Assembly (NCBI GenBank): GCA_905221615.1
Contig: CAJNDT010005446.1
Location: forward strand, 124,001-188,000
Direction of reading: 5' to 3'
Length of the DNA stretch: 64,000 bases
Origin: Symbiodinium sp. CCMP2592
Taxonomy: Eukaryota; Sar; Dinophyceae; Suessiales; Symbiodiniaceae
Shown here: positions 46,057 through 55,442 of the stretch, piece after piece
Position numbering within the stretch: the stretch's first letter is position 1
Layout of the letters: each line of letters opens with the position of its first letter
Notes under the pieces: generated by a model
Told to the model about the DNA's origin: nothing
Database searches by the model: none
Seen by the model: the letters and a program-made list of their open reading frames with translations, nothing else
Made by a program: the position numbers and the translations under genes

Positions 46057-49000
46057 TTAGCCGCGATCCCATCCCTGCTCCTGGTAGCGCTGTTGCTCTG
46101 CTCTGCGTGCATCAGCTTTGGCTTGTGCGATGCGAGAGCGTTCAGCGTTGCGCTGTCGCTCTTCGTATGCACGGCGTGCAATTCCGACCTGTTCCGCGAA
46201 TTTCCCACGGAGCCACTCAGTCCAGTCCTCGGCAGAATAGCCGAGTCCTGGATCGACGTAGAGTGCCTCTTCTGAGAAAGTAACAATCATCTTCACGATT
46301 TTGTGCTGGAGGAAAACATCTACGAATTTACGCAAACTGTATGCCCCTCCCAGCCACATGATGCAAAACGGATCGTCACTCACTGCGGAGATCAGGCCTG
46401 CCCTAAGGGCGGCTGGATTGCACTCGTGCAAGTAGAGCAACCGGGCAATCTCCTGGTTCCTTGGCCCTTCGGAGCTTCCACCATAGGTGCCGACAGCCAA
46501 CTGTCGTTGCTCCTTTGAACGGCCATGGTTCGGCAGGGCAGCATGCGTAAGCACGTCTTCGATGGCCAGAAACTCTCGATCGTACCCATTGCCGATGGAA
46601 CTCATAGTGTAGTCCACATCGTTATCGAAGCGGTGTACGATGCTTGTGTAGCCTCCTTTCGTAGCCATCTTGAGCTGCTGCCGGGCCTTGTCCAACGCCT
46701 CTGCGTCAAGCGACGTAGTTCCCCGCTGGGTTGAGGAATCTCTGGTCATTTCATGAATGACCTCCTCGGGCGTCAGCTGGGAACGTGGCTTGCCCGCAGC
46801 GGCAGCGGCGGCCTCTTCAGCGAACCAACGAGCTGAACGCGCTTTCTTGCGTGCGTTCTGTTGGGAAGGCTTCACGATGTGCACGCCACAGCTCAAGCAT
46901 ATCATCTGTCCCACAAGGTGTTGAGTACCGCAGTGGGGACATGCCCTGTGACGGCCACCCGTAACGGGGGCTGGAGGGAGAGCCAAAGGAGTCGATTCCG
47001 GCTGAGGCGGTGCCTGCTCGAACATCGGCTCGATCTTGACTTCTTCCTCCTTTTTCACATCGCCTTCGTCTGGCTCGATCTCGATCTCGACTTCAACGGG
47101 ATCTTCCGGCTCAAGGAAACGAACACGCTTTCTGGACTCAGTCGGTGCCTCCGGTGGAGAAGCGCCCCCCTGGTCCAATGTTGTGGTTTCCTCCGGAAGG
47201 AAGTCGGATGCTGTGGCGTCGTTGAGTGCAAGAGGTTCTGGTGATGATGCTAGTGGAGCAACCTCAACCTCAACTTCAACCATAGGCTCGTCTGCTGTTG
47301 CAGACGCTGCTGATTCGACCTCTTCATGGCCACCACTAAGTGGGGCTGAAGGTTCCTCCGGAATATCGGGGAACTGCTCCGGCTCAGCTGCTCCAGGATC
47401 GACAATGGGATCCTGGGCAGTCTCCGGAAGGATTGTGTCTTCCTCTTCGCCGGACTGCCGAGACCACAAAATGATGCCTTTGATCGTGTCTCTGATGTAG
47501 AGCACGCAACTCCCTGGCACCGGGTCGCGAGTGAGTATACCTTCGGAAGTTGTCTCAAACAGATAGGCATAGCGGTTCACCTCCTGAGTGTCGAGAACAA
47601 CTTCATAAGGAAGGTTTGCTCGGCTGCCAGCTTTATTCTCAAGCTCGCTCAGAGTGGCCTTCGCGAAGTAGTTGTGAAACTTCCCGCTCCGGTTGAACCC
47701 CGGCGTGAAGCCAGTAGAGAGAATATTGAAAGCTGAATCATGCGTGGTTCGATGATAGAGGCGTGGGGGAAACTCCCCAAGAGCAAGGAATGGCCTGCCT
47801 TGATAGGCGGCTGTAGGACCAAGCTCCTCACGCGTATCGTTCGTGAACCAATGCAGAGCAATCGAGGAATCAGTCACTTGATCTTTGATGCGTTCGCTGT
47901 GACCATGCGACGCACAAATCCACGACGGCCAAATGTCCGTCTCGATGAAGTCAGCACGTGGATCGGTGGGGAGGCCTGCCAAGTTAAACCTCGATTTGTT
48001 ATCGTAGGCGACTATGGACAAGATACCCCGTGTTCCCAGATCCACACGGTGCTTCTTCCACATGTGCTGAATGAGGTCTTGGATGCGTACCCATTTCCCG
48101 CGCCGTGAGCTGAGCTTCACGTTCGATCCTCGGACAGCACCTGTGAGGTAGCGCTCAATATAGGGTTTGAGGCCTAACTCAGGGAGGTGGTCCTTCGGGA
48201 TCGAATCGGGGAGGATCTGAACGATCTCGCTCCCCTCCGGATCCTCTGGGCACACATCCTCGTCGATGAAGCCACACATTTCCATCAGGTCCAAGTCATC
48301 TTGGTATTTTACCCCGATGTAGTCGTGTGGGCGAGCCCTTAAAAGGCCGCTGGAAGGGTCCCGGTCTTTCTTGGTCATGCCCTCTTTCGCCGCTGACAGA
48401 GTGCGGTGAGACTCTGTGCGATAAGGGATGGCCTCGATGACATCGTCAAAGGACACCTCCGGTACATCGCGAGATGATGCACTGCCAGATGGGCCGCCAC
48501 TAAGTGGGGCTGGATCCTTCCGCTCAGCACGGGCACGTGCTTCCGCCTGCTCTTTCGCGCGCTTTTGTGCCTGCTCGCGAGCTGTGGCCCATTCCCAATT
48601 CAGGACATCCTGAGGTACCTCACGCATTCCAGTGACCGGAAGATCAGGTGGAGGAACATAAGGGGATTCCCATGGATCAGGGCATTCATTCGCAGCTTCG
48701 CGAATCTCGGCCTGCCTTAAAAGGCGGCGGGAGAGCTGGGACCGGTACAGCGCCTTGTCGAAGACATACTGCATGGAATAAACCCGCGTTCCTTCTGGGT
48801 CGAAAGGGAAACGGCGGGCCAGCTCATCCAGCGTCTCTGCGGGCATCTTTGCGAATAAGTGGTCAGCTTGACACACTTTAATCCGCTGTCCGATCACAGA
48901 GGCCAAGGCTGCGCGATGCGTAGAGTCTTCGCGGAAGTGGTAGTGGTCGTGCTTTGGGATCTGGCATACGCTTTCTTTGAGAGAGGCGGTATACAACCCC

Positions 49001-52000
49001 CTGCTCCTTGCGTATCCGAGGAATTTTCGGATAGCTGTTCTGTATTCCGCTGGCAGCCCGTAGTCCAGTGGGTCGGCATCCGAGAGGATTTGTATCGAAC
49101 CCACTGTTGGCCTGCCCTGAAGGGCGGCTAGACGGCCAATTTCGCCACACACACGTGCGGCAATGTCCGCCCAGATCCCTTCCGCGGCAACGCCTTCAGG
49201 ACCAATCTGCCAGTGTGGCGTCCCTGGGTCGACGAAAACACCTCTGCGACCGCACAGTTCGTTGCCCATCCACACAACAACGATATCGACCTCGAGATGC
49301 AAGGGGTTTAACGATTCGTTGATGATCTGCGGCAAGAGCGTGTGAACTGCCTCAACGATCGAGTGGAGGTTGCCTCCCCAAATCGCCTTTTGCCGGACAT
49401 TCGTGTATTGCTGAAGGATATGACCAGGCCCCGTCAGAGCTTTAAAGTCTTCCGCCATCTCAACGAATGTTCTCGCCCCAGCCTTGAAAATGAGGGTAGA
49501 GTCGGAAACAATGATGCAGGCTTTTTCACGGCCACGGCTATCGCCGGGCTGGAAACGCGACAACCCCTCGTCGTTGATCCGTGCCACCTTAGGGAGGGCC
49601 TTATAGCCATGATCAACATCTCCCAGACACGTAGACAAAGCGGTTTGCGCGATTGCGCCTGTGTAGAGCTGTTTCACGCTCTCTTCCCAGTCACGGTCTG
49701 GGTTGAGTCCGAGCTCGTGTCCGAAGACACCGGCCCACATATGGTAGTGAGCCCACTCCCGCTTGATTGAGTCACCCGATGCGGCAATCGTCGCTGGCGC
49801 CGACGGCTTGTTCTCGCCTTCTGCTCGCACTCGGGGATCACTAATCATCTCTGGCGTGCTCTGATGAGCCGCTGCACAGGGGCAGGCAAGCACCTTCCTA
49901 AAGTTCGCAAGATTAGCAAGATGTGAAGATGTGAAATCCTCTAAATCATCATGATCTGCGACTTCGTGCTTGTAAGATGCCTTAGCGATCAGATGCTGGT
50001 TTCCTGAGCGGAAGCTTTCCTTAGCACAGTTCGCAAGTGGCAATGCCTGGAGCCCTGCGCACACCAGATATGCGTTTTCAAGTCGTGCAACTTCGGCATT
50101 AATTCCGTCGAACATGAATTCGTCGACGGGCCCACACAAGAGAACACAGAAGTTACTGGAAAACAAGTGAGCCAATTCAACAATCTCAACAAGACTCCTT
50201 TGTAACCTCCTCAAGTCACCTTTAGAGAGCGATGTCATCACCACCGTGACAAACGAAAGTGAAGTGATAATGACCGCTCCCCCCTCATCGCGAACAGTAG
50301 TGATGAGGCGGGTCAAAGGCAACCATTGTGATGGAGTTTCATGGCGAACCGCAATCCACCACCGTTCGAGTCCCAGACCCCCCTGATCGGTGCATGCAAT
50401 TGGCCTCGGCGAAAGCCGGGCTGGAGCAGCGACCGCAGCTGGTTGGGGCAGCCTGAACTTCAATATCTCCAATTGTTCTCTTACTTCGTTGTTAATACTA
50501 CCTACCTGGGAAGAAGTGAAAGCGATCAATCCAAAACGGGTGCCCTTCCAGGGCATCACGCAGTGGTGTAAGTCGGGGGCAAAGTACAACGGAGAGTGCT
50601 TTGTGTTGTGAGTTCCACCAGTAACAACGCTTCCATTGTCCTTAGTCTGGGTGGCCGGAGCTTGACCCGGCATCCCTTCAACCCACAACAAGCCTCCCGA
50701 AAAATCCCCGAAACTAATCGCGAAGTTCTCACTTCCCTTAAGGTTCCGTGAATCCGCATGCAACAAGGATTTGGCGTCACGATTCACCGCGATCGAAGTC
50801 CATGTGAAGTCGCGACGTGCATGTTTGCTGATCCACTCGTTCATGTATCTACACGCCAAAGGGTACCGTTTGGTGATGTTGGTAATCCCTTGCATTCCAC
50901 TGAACGAAAAGAAACCCCAATTGTGGTAATACGAATTGTCATTCGTGGTAAGACGAGACTTGCGTCTCTTGCTCACCTTCACTGGAAATTGTGATGCAAC
51001 TGATTGCAAACCCTCAAAACTAAAATCCTTAGCCTGAAGTAGAACCTCAGCAGTGGCTTCAAGATCTGGCCGGCCATGGCTGGCGGCTGCAATCTGAGGT
51101 TTCGCAACCAAATGACTGTCTGAGTCCTTGCCACCTTTGTTGGCAACAGTGGGGCACAGATTGTGGTTGATCAACCTGAGAGCGTGAAGCCACTTAGTTT
51201 TCTCGGCGAAGGGTTTTGTAAAGATATCGGCAACCTGTTCGAGCGTATCAACATTGACCATATCGAAATGTTCCACCTCGAACTGCTGCTTCAACCATCC
51301 AAAACTGATGTTCTGAGTGCGATCAGTGTGTCGCATCTTTTCACTGTCACCTTTGTGAACGATCGTGATCGTCGCTTGGTTGTCCTCAAGGAACTGAACG
51401 CGAAACTTGTCGCTCAAGCCCACATTCAAACCCTGAAGATTGGCTACCGATCGCCCACCTGGGATTCCCCCGTACCTGATCTCGTCAAGTTCGGGGTCAA
51501 CTCTTGCTAGAACACCATCGATCTTGATGGGTGGAGGTCTCTTTGGCCTAACCTGATGGTTGGCTGAATTGATCTCAACCTGTTGCCATAGGAAAATCCA
51601 AAGGCTGAGGCTGGGCAATCCCTGAGCGCGAACACCATGGTTAGCACTGATGACCTCGCTTTCTGTGCTTGACATCGTGATACTGGTCTGCTTCTTGGAA
51701 AAGGCATTCAATGGGTAGTAGGTGTTTGGCCCCACGAGATACAGTGCACAGCCTGAGGTTGATTTGCGATCATGTTCCCCAGACCAATCTGCATCACAGA
51801 ACAGCCAAAGCTTACACTCACTGATGCGATCCCCAATAAATCCCTGCATCCGAACATCAAGTGAAGAGTTGATGTAGCAGACAAGCCTGTGAAGTGCTGC
51901 ATCGCAGTCCCTGCTCCACTTCGTCACCCTGCTAGCGAGGCTTTGAGTAGCCCGCAGGAGATCCCATCGTGCCATCCTAGCGGCAAACAGGATTTTCATG

Positions 52001-55000
52001 AGAACCTTGCTAGCAATTGGTTGGAGGCGCCCAGATGGCTCTTCCCCCTCAGTAGGCTTAGCAATTCTGTTCTCTGAAAACGGAGTCGGAACATTGGTAA
52101 GGGACTGCTTCGAGACCTTAGCGAGATCACAGTACCTGTCCACACAAGAAATCAGGAAGTCTTTCATGTCGTATGTCATAACGTTCACGGGCTTATCCAT
52201 TGAAGGAATAGCGTCTTTGCAAATCGTGTCTGTTCCCTTGAACTTCTGTTCCTTGGCTTCCCTTTTGGCCTCGGCCTTAGATCTAGACGGCTTGCCTTTG
52301 GAGGCAGCTAGAGCGTGTCTGATCTTTTCGGCATCGTGACCTGGTAACGGGAACAAGGATCGGCCGGTCCACCACTCCTCGCGCTTAAGGTTGGGGTCAA
52401 GATTGACATCGTGTTCCTCAATCGGACCTTCATCGAAAGCGGTTACCCTGGTTGTTGACAAGTTTGGGAAAACCTCAATGTCCCTGTTGGTGGGAACATA
52501 CAACCTCTTCCTAGGATACACGTGATGACGAACAACTGCACCAAGCTCAGTGTCGACTTCCCAGAAGTCTTCTCGAACTTGTGGCCTCGGGTCACCCCGG
52601 GCTGGAGCAGCCGTCTTCTTGTCGAACACGTATGCAAACGGATGTGCTGATCTGGGAAGTTGTACCTGGGTTTTCTCAAAATGATTACAACCAAAGTACC
52701 TACCAAAAGGCTCAGGAGGATCCATGTCGATGACACTCTCAACTGTCGCCCATCCCTTAGCGAGATTCTTAGTTGGCCCAGCCATCTTGAAATCATCAAC
52801 GTAGATGACCAAAAGAAGATCAAGTTCAGCGTGATAGAAAATGGACTGCCAGATCTCGGGCAACACCGGGGTCCACCCTACGGTCTTCAGCTGGTCTTCA
52901 CAGTGTTTTTCCCAGATTCCGCCAGAATCCGGGTGTCCGTAGAGGGCTAACATTAAAGGTACGACTGGATCGGAAAATCCTCGCCATTCCTTAGGCCACC
53001 GGTTGCGCGGAAGTCTGACCCGAGTTTCTACCCCTTTAAATAATGCTTGCGTGTAAGCCTGCTTCGCGTCAGCTTGCTGCTTCGAGTACCCTGGCTGGCT
53101 ACCGAAGACGTCGATGACTTTAGCGGCCTCCATTGAAGCGGGGCTGGATCCGAGTTCAGAGAAGATCGCATGATCGTTATGTTCATCTGAAACCCGATTC
53201 CCCTGGAACACGCTACGTCCCTTCCACTTCCTGTCCGGGTGTCCTTCTGGAAGTTCGTCGCCCTTGATGCTGCAGATTTCGAAGATTCTTCCGAAGTGGG
53301 TTTTGATGCCTTTCCTGATTGCTTCAGCGGAAACATCACGAAACTCACGAACCTTCGAATGCAACCAACAAGATTTATCGACTAGCTTCTGCCACTCTTT
53401 GTCCATAGCTTGCTTGGCTGCTGGGGTGCGATCAATCTCAGCTTGGTTGACGACCCTGGCTACCAACGCATACTCAAGAGCAGAAAGTTCCCCTAACTTT
53501 TCCCAGTAGAGGGTTGCCATCCTGACACGATGAGGCTCGTTCTGACAAGTCATTACGGGCATAGCTGGAGAAGCATCCCTTTCGGCCTCTGCTCGGGCGG
53601 CTTCCTCGCGACGGCATTTAGACTGATACCTTTCGATGTCAGCCTCGCGCTGATTGCGGGACATCATGTGCCACTCCTCGCTAGAGGTGTCTGGGGGTCG
53701 CTTCGAGCCCTTCTTGTTTCGAACAAGTCTGATCCCATCCCAGTTGTATCCTTCAGGCACAGGTTTGCCGTCGGGCATGGTGTAGGGATCATGTCTCTTT
53801 GGAGGCGGTTTCGGTTTGGAGCTATCTGACGGCTTGTCAGTTGATGATCCACGGCCATCCCCTTCCGGGGGGCTGGAACCACTACCTGACTTACCATCAG
53901 CCTCAGGGAGTTTGTCCTCATCAGGAACAGAAATGGGTTCGGAAGCTCTCTGCCTAAGCTTTTCAAGCTCTCCCTCCACGTCTCTGCCCTCTGGGTTCCA
54001 AGGATCAAGTTCCTTAGGACCGAAGATGTCGTCGATACCACCTGAAGGAGGGAGTGTAGTCTCCTTAGCTGGGAAAACACAGTCTTGATCCTGAAGCTCG
54101 GGTGGATCACCCCCCTGATCCTCAGAAACCGCGAGAGGAAAAACCATATCCCCTATCGGAAGTTCCATGCGCTTGACCCGAATGATTCTCAGGTCGTCAT
54201 TGTCAATTGCATCTTGGCTACCCTTTAAGGGAGCTACGAGGTATTCCTGTCTCCAAATGAAGCCAGGTTGAATGTGGTATCCTAAGAAGATACCGTCTTC
54301 GGCCTTTGGGTCGAACTTAGATGCATTTGTGATGTTCTCTTTGGGATTGTTCCAATAGAGAACCTTGGCACCAAAAGGAATGAGCTTACCGCTAAACCCT
54401 TCACCGAACCTTTCGTCCCATGGGATCTTCGCGGTGTCCATCCTTTTGGACAAGTTTAGAGCCATAGTGTGATGTTGAGCAGCTAAGGGCCAGAGCTTCG
54501 TTGGAAGTCCTGCCTGCAGCAAGTTCGCCCGTGTGCCCTCGAGCACAGTTCGAATCTCTCTCTCAACAACAGACTTGCTCTCATCGACGTAAGGTCGTGA
54601 GGTGTTGTGACGAACTTTGTATTTTCCAGTAGCATTCTTGAGTTCGGGGGCATTGTCAGAGTAAATGATACCTGGTTCATCATCTACAGCGAAGTAGTGC
54701 AACAGGCAATCATAAACCTCTTCCGACTCCTTCGTACCTGCAGGGTACACATAACGAAAGTTAGTGAACACGTCCTTAACCACAAGAGCAACTTTCTCAC
54801 CTTCGATCCCAAAATCACGCAAGTCCTTGGTCACAATGTGATCAATCGTCACGTGGTCTCCGAACTTCTTCGAAAAGATAGTGGAGCTCCCCCCTCGCTT
54901 TCTGGCATGTGGCGCTAGCATTTTGGCCTTTTGGCATACCTTGCAGAAAGGGTTCTTAGGACGGTGGGTGAATTTGTGCTCCGGGCTATTGGCCTGCAGC

Positions 55001-55323
55001 TTGAGCTGGGCTGAACGTTTTTCGTCCTTTGGGTCAGCTTCAGCTTCTCTTTCGCTGTCAGGCTCCGGCTCGGGGTCATCAACAGGTCTTTTAAAGATCG
55101 TTACACTGAGAATGCAGGCATCAGAAGGGAGCTTGGCTACCCGATTGTCCAACGTCCTTACATCCACGTCTTTTTCGATCTCCTGCCATTTCTTGACATA
55201 AGTCCAAGTACTCCGGATGACGTGTTTTGGAAACCTTGTAGCAGGTTTTCTAAAGGTTTTGGGAAAGTGCCCCACGATCATCTGTGGAAAGGAAGGATGC
55301 GAAACCCAACCTGGTTTGTTCAA
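46057..55323 (-). CDS. pol: Element 2 giant Pol polyprotein: IN-RT-RH-oxygenase-SGNH-Tpt1-zinc ribbon
   Basis: 3088 residues from a TTG; the frame is open to 55503 and overlaps the end of Gag-Pro, so entry by a -1 shift is likely. The integrase finger is H116-x3-H120...C127-x2-C130, with core D161, D223 and E254. RVT_2 RT spans about 640-900, with D752 and YVDD at 841-844. RNase H has D1177/D1179, E1221 and D1314, with VADIFTKPF near 1364. Beyond the usual copia end come a 2OG-Fe(II)-oxygenase-like domain (about 1455-1605), an SGNH-hydrolase-like domain (1930-2140), a charged helical linker, a Tpt1/KptA-like domain (2385-2622), acidic linkers, a C2-C2 zinc ribbon (C2795, C2798, C2809, C2812) and a charged helical tail. 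It is uninterrupted over 9.3 kb. Whether the tail is cleaved off by the protease is unknown. Confidence 0.93.
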   Translation of the reverse strand: MNKPGWVSHPSFPQMIVGHFPKTFRKPATRFPKHVIRSTWTYVKKWQEIEKDVDVRTLDNRVAKLPSDACILSVTIFKRPVDDPEPEPDSEREAEADPKDEKRSAQLKLQANSPEHKFTHRPKNPFCKVCQKAKMLAPHARKRGGSSTIFSKKFGDHVTIDHIVTKDLRDFGIEGEKVALVVKDVFTNFRYVYPAGTKESEEVYDCLLHYFAVDDEPGIIYSDNAPELKNATGKYKVRHNTSRPYVDESKSVVEREIRTVLEGTRANLLQAGLPTKLWPLAAQHHTMALNLSKRMDTAKIPWDERFGEGFSGKLIPFGAKVLYWNNPKENITNASKFDPKAEDGIFLGYHIQPGFIWRQEYLVAPLKGSQDAIDNDDLRIIRVKRMELPIGDMVFPLAVSEDQGGDPPELQDQDCVFPAKETTLPPSGGIDDIFGPKELDPWNPEGRDVEGELEKLRQRASEPISVPDEDKLPEADGKSGSGSSPPEGDGRGSSTDKPSDSSKPKPPPKRHDPYTMPDGKPVPEGYNWDGIRLVRNKKGSKRPPDTSSEEWHMMSRNQREADIERYQSKCRREEAARAEAERDASPAMPVMTCQNEPHRVRMATLYWEKLGELSALEYALVARVVNQAEIDRTPAAKQAMDKEWQKLVDKSCWLHSKVREFRDVSAEAIRKGIKTHFGRIFEICSIKGDELPEGHPDRKWKGRSVFQGNRVSDEHNDHAIFSELGSSPASMEAAKVIDVFGSQPGYSKQQADAKQAYTQALFKGVETRVRLPRNRWPKEWRGFSDPVVPLMLALYGHPDSGGIWEKHCEDQLKTVGWTPVLPEIWQSIFYHAELDLLLVIYVDDFKMAGPTKNLAKGWATVESVIDMDPPEPFGRYFGCNHFEKTQVQLPRSAHPFAYVFDKKTAAPARGDPRPQVREDFWEVDTELGAVVRHHVYPRKRLYVPTNRDIEVFPNLSTTRVTAFDEGPIEEHDVNLDPNLKREEWWTGRSLFPLPGHDAEKIRHALAASKGKPSRSKAEAKREAKEQKFKGTDTICKDAIPSMDKPVNVMTYDMKDFLISCVDRYCDLAKVSKQSLTNVPTPFSENRIAKPTEGEEPSGRLQPIASKVLMKILFAARMARWDLLRATQSLASRVTKWSRDCDAALHRLVCYINSSLDVRMQGFIGDRISECKLWLFCDADWSGEHDRKSTSGCALYLVGPNTYYPLNAFSKKQTSITMSSTESEVISANHGVRAQGLPSLSLWIFLWQQVEINSANHQVRPKRPPPIKIDGVLARVDPELDEIRYGGIPGGRSVANLQGLNVGLSDKFRVQFLEDNQATITIVHKGDSEKMRHTDRTQNISFGWLKQQFEVEHFDMVNVDTLEQVADIFTKPFAEKTKWLHALRLINHNLCPTVANKGGKDSDSHLVAKPQIAAASHGRPDLEATAEVLLQAKDFSFEGLQSVASQFPVKVSKRRKSRLTTNDNSYYHNWGFFSFSGMQGITNITKRYPLACRYMNEWISKHARRDFTWTSIAVNRDAKSLLHADSRNLKGSENFAISFGDFSGGLLWVEGMPGQAPATQTKDNGSVVTGGTHNTKHSPLYFAPDLHHCVMPWKGTRFGLIAFTSSQVGSINNEVREQLEILKFRLPQPAAVAAPARLSPRPIACTDQGGLGLERWWIAVRHETPSQWLPLTRLITTVRDEGGAVIITSLSFVTVVMTSLSKGDLRRLQRSLVEIVELAHLFSSNFCVLLCGPVDEFMFDGINAEVARLENAYLVCAGLQALPLANCAKESFRSGNQHLIAKASYKHEVADHDDLEDFTSSHLANLANFRKVLACPCAAAHQSTPEMISDPRVRAEGENKPSAPATIAASGDSIKREWAHYHMWAGVFGHELGLNPDRDWEESVKQLYTGAIAQTALSTCLGDVDHGYKALPKVARINDEGLSRFQPGDSRGREKACIIVSDSTLIFKAGARTFVEMAEDFKALTGPGHILQQYTNVRQKAIWGGNLHSIVEAVHTLLPQIINESLNPLHLEVDIVVVWMGNELCGRRGVFVDPGTPHWQIGPEGVAAEGIWADIAARVCGEIGRLAALQGRPTVGSIQILSDADPLDYGLPAEYRTAIRKFLGYARSRGLYTASLKESVCQIPKHDHYHFREDSTHRAALASVIGQRIKVCQADHLFAKMPAETLDELARRFPFDPEGTRVYSMQYVFDKALYRSQLSRRLLRQAEIREAANECPDPWESPYVPPPDLPVTGMREVPQDVLNWEWATAREQAQKRAKEQAEARARAERKDPAPLSGGPSGSASSRDVPEVSFDDVIEAIPYRTESHRTLSAAKEGMTKKDRDPSSGLLRARPHDYIGVKYQDDLDLMEMCGFIDEDVCPEDPEGSEIVQILPDSIPKDHLPELGLKPYIERYLTGAVRGSNVKLSSRRGKWVRIQDLIQHMWKKHRVDLGTRGILSIVAYDNKSRFNLAGLPTDPRADFIETDIWPSWICASHGHSERIKDQVTDSSIALHWFTNDTREELGPTAAYQGRPFLALGEFPPRLYHRTTHDSAFNILSTGFTPGFNRSGKFHNYFAKATLSELENKAGSRANLPYEVVLDTQEVNRYAYLFETTSEGILTRDPVPGSCVLYIRDTIKGIILWSRQSGEEEDTILPETAQDPIVDPGAAEPEQFPDIPEEPSAPLSGGHEEVESAASATADEPMVEVEVEVAPLASSPEPLALNDATASDFLPEETTTLDQGGASPPEAPTESRKRVRFLEPEDPVEVEIEIEPDEGDVKKEEEVKIEPMFEQAPPQPESTPLALPPAPVTGGRHRACPHCGTQHLVGQMICLSCGVHIVKPSQQNARKKARSARWFAEEAAAAAAGKPRSQLTPEEVIHEMTRDSSTQRGTTSLDAEALDKARQQLKMATKGGYTSIVHRFDNDVDYTMSSIGNGYDREFLAIEDVLTHAALPNHGRSKEQRQLAVGTYGGSSEGPRNQEIARLLYLHECNPAALRAGLISAVSDDPFCIMWLGGAYSLRKFVDVFLQHKIVKMIVTFSEEALYVDPGLGYSAEDWTEWLRGKFAEQVGIARRAYEERQRNAERSRIAQAKADARRAEQQRYQEQGWDRG
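46879..46941 (-). other. Zinc-ribbon segment of element 2 polyprotein
   Basis: Residues 2795-2812, CPHCGTQHLVGQMICLSC, form CxxC-x10-CxxC, a typical zinc ribbon. A hairpin of the element 2 family (46953-46974) lies directly before it in coding order and supplies the residues APVTGG. Confidence 0.8.
47458..48171 (-). other. Tpt1/KptA-like RNA 2'-phosphotransferase domain in element 2
   Basis: Residues 2385-2622. In order: GKWVRIQDLIQHM (family: GWxxVDxLL), GILSIVAYDNKSRFNL (family: I..vV..sdKkRF.L), ICASHGHS (family: IRAxQGHS), RLYHRTTHDSAFNILSTGF (family: LYHGT...I...GL), YEVVLDTQEV and GILTRDPVPGSCVLYI (family: gVWLT..VPp.yL). Tpt1/KptA removes a 2'-phosphate from RNA using NAD. Two normally conserved basic sites are altered: the N-terminal Arg-His pair is not evident and IRA is ICA. 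Catalysis is therefore uncertain; RNA or ADP-ribose binding remains possible. A related broken copy is at 18524-19041. Confidence 0.75.
48904..49536 (-). other. SGNH/GDSL-hydrolase-like domain in element 2
   Basis: Residues about 1930-2140. Block I IIVSDST (S1942 as candidate nucleophile after D1941), block II WGGNLHSI (G1984), block III VDIVVVWMGNEL (N2021) and block V KHDHYHF (D2126-x2-H2129) appear in the family order with plausible spacing. SGNH enzymes are esterases or acyl-hydrolases. I infer a fold match with catalytic residues retained; the substrate is unknown. Confidence 0.65.
50509..50961 (-). other. 2OG-Fe(II) dioxygenase-like domain in element 2
   Basis: Residues about 1455-1605. 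SIAVNRDAKSLLHADSRNLK gives the HxD pair (H1522, D1524); ISFGDFSGGLLWVEG matches the strand after it; and DLHHCVMPWKGTRFGLIAF supplies the distal His (H1586 or H1587) and the 2-oxoglutarate-binding Arg (R1596). The HxD...H...R layout is that of double-stranded beta-helix oxygenases, with overall similarity in style to TET/JBP-type members linked to mobile elements. The substrate could be DNA, RNA or protein. Confidence 0.7.
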
Positions 55324-55442
55324 GTACTCCGCCTTTATACCTAACGGAGCAGCCTCTTTCAGTGCTTTTTCAATCCTGGGGTCGAGGCCACTGCCCGAGG
55401 ATTCGCCTTCCGGCTCGGATTCTGCTGCATTGGCGTGCCTTA

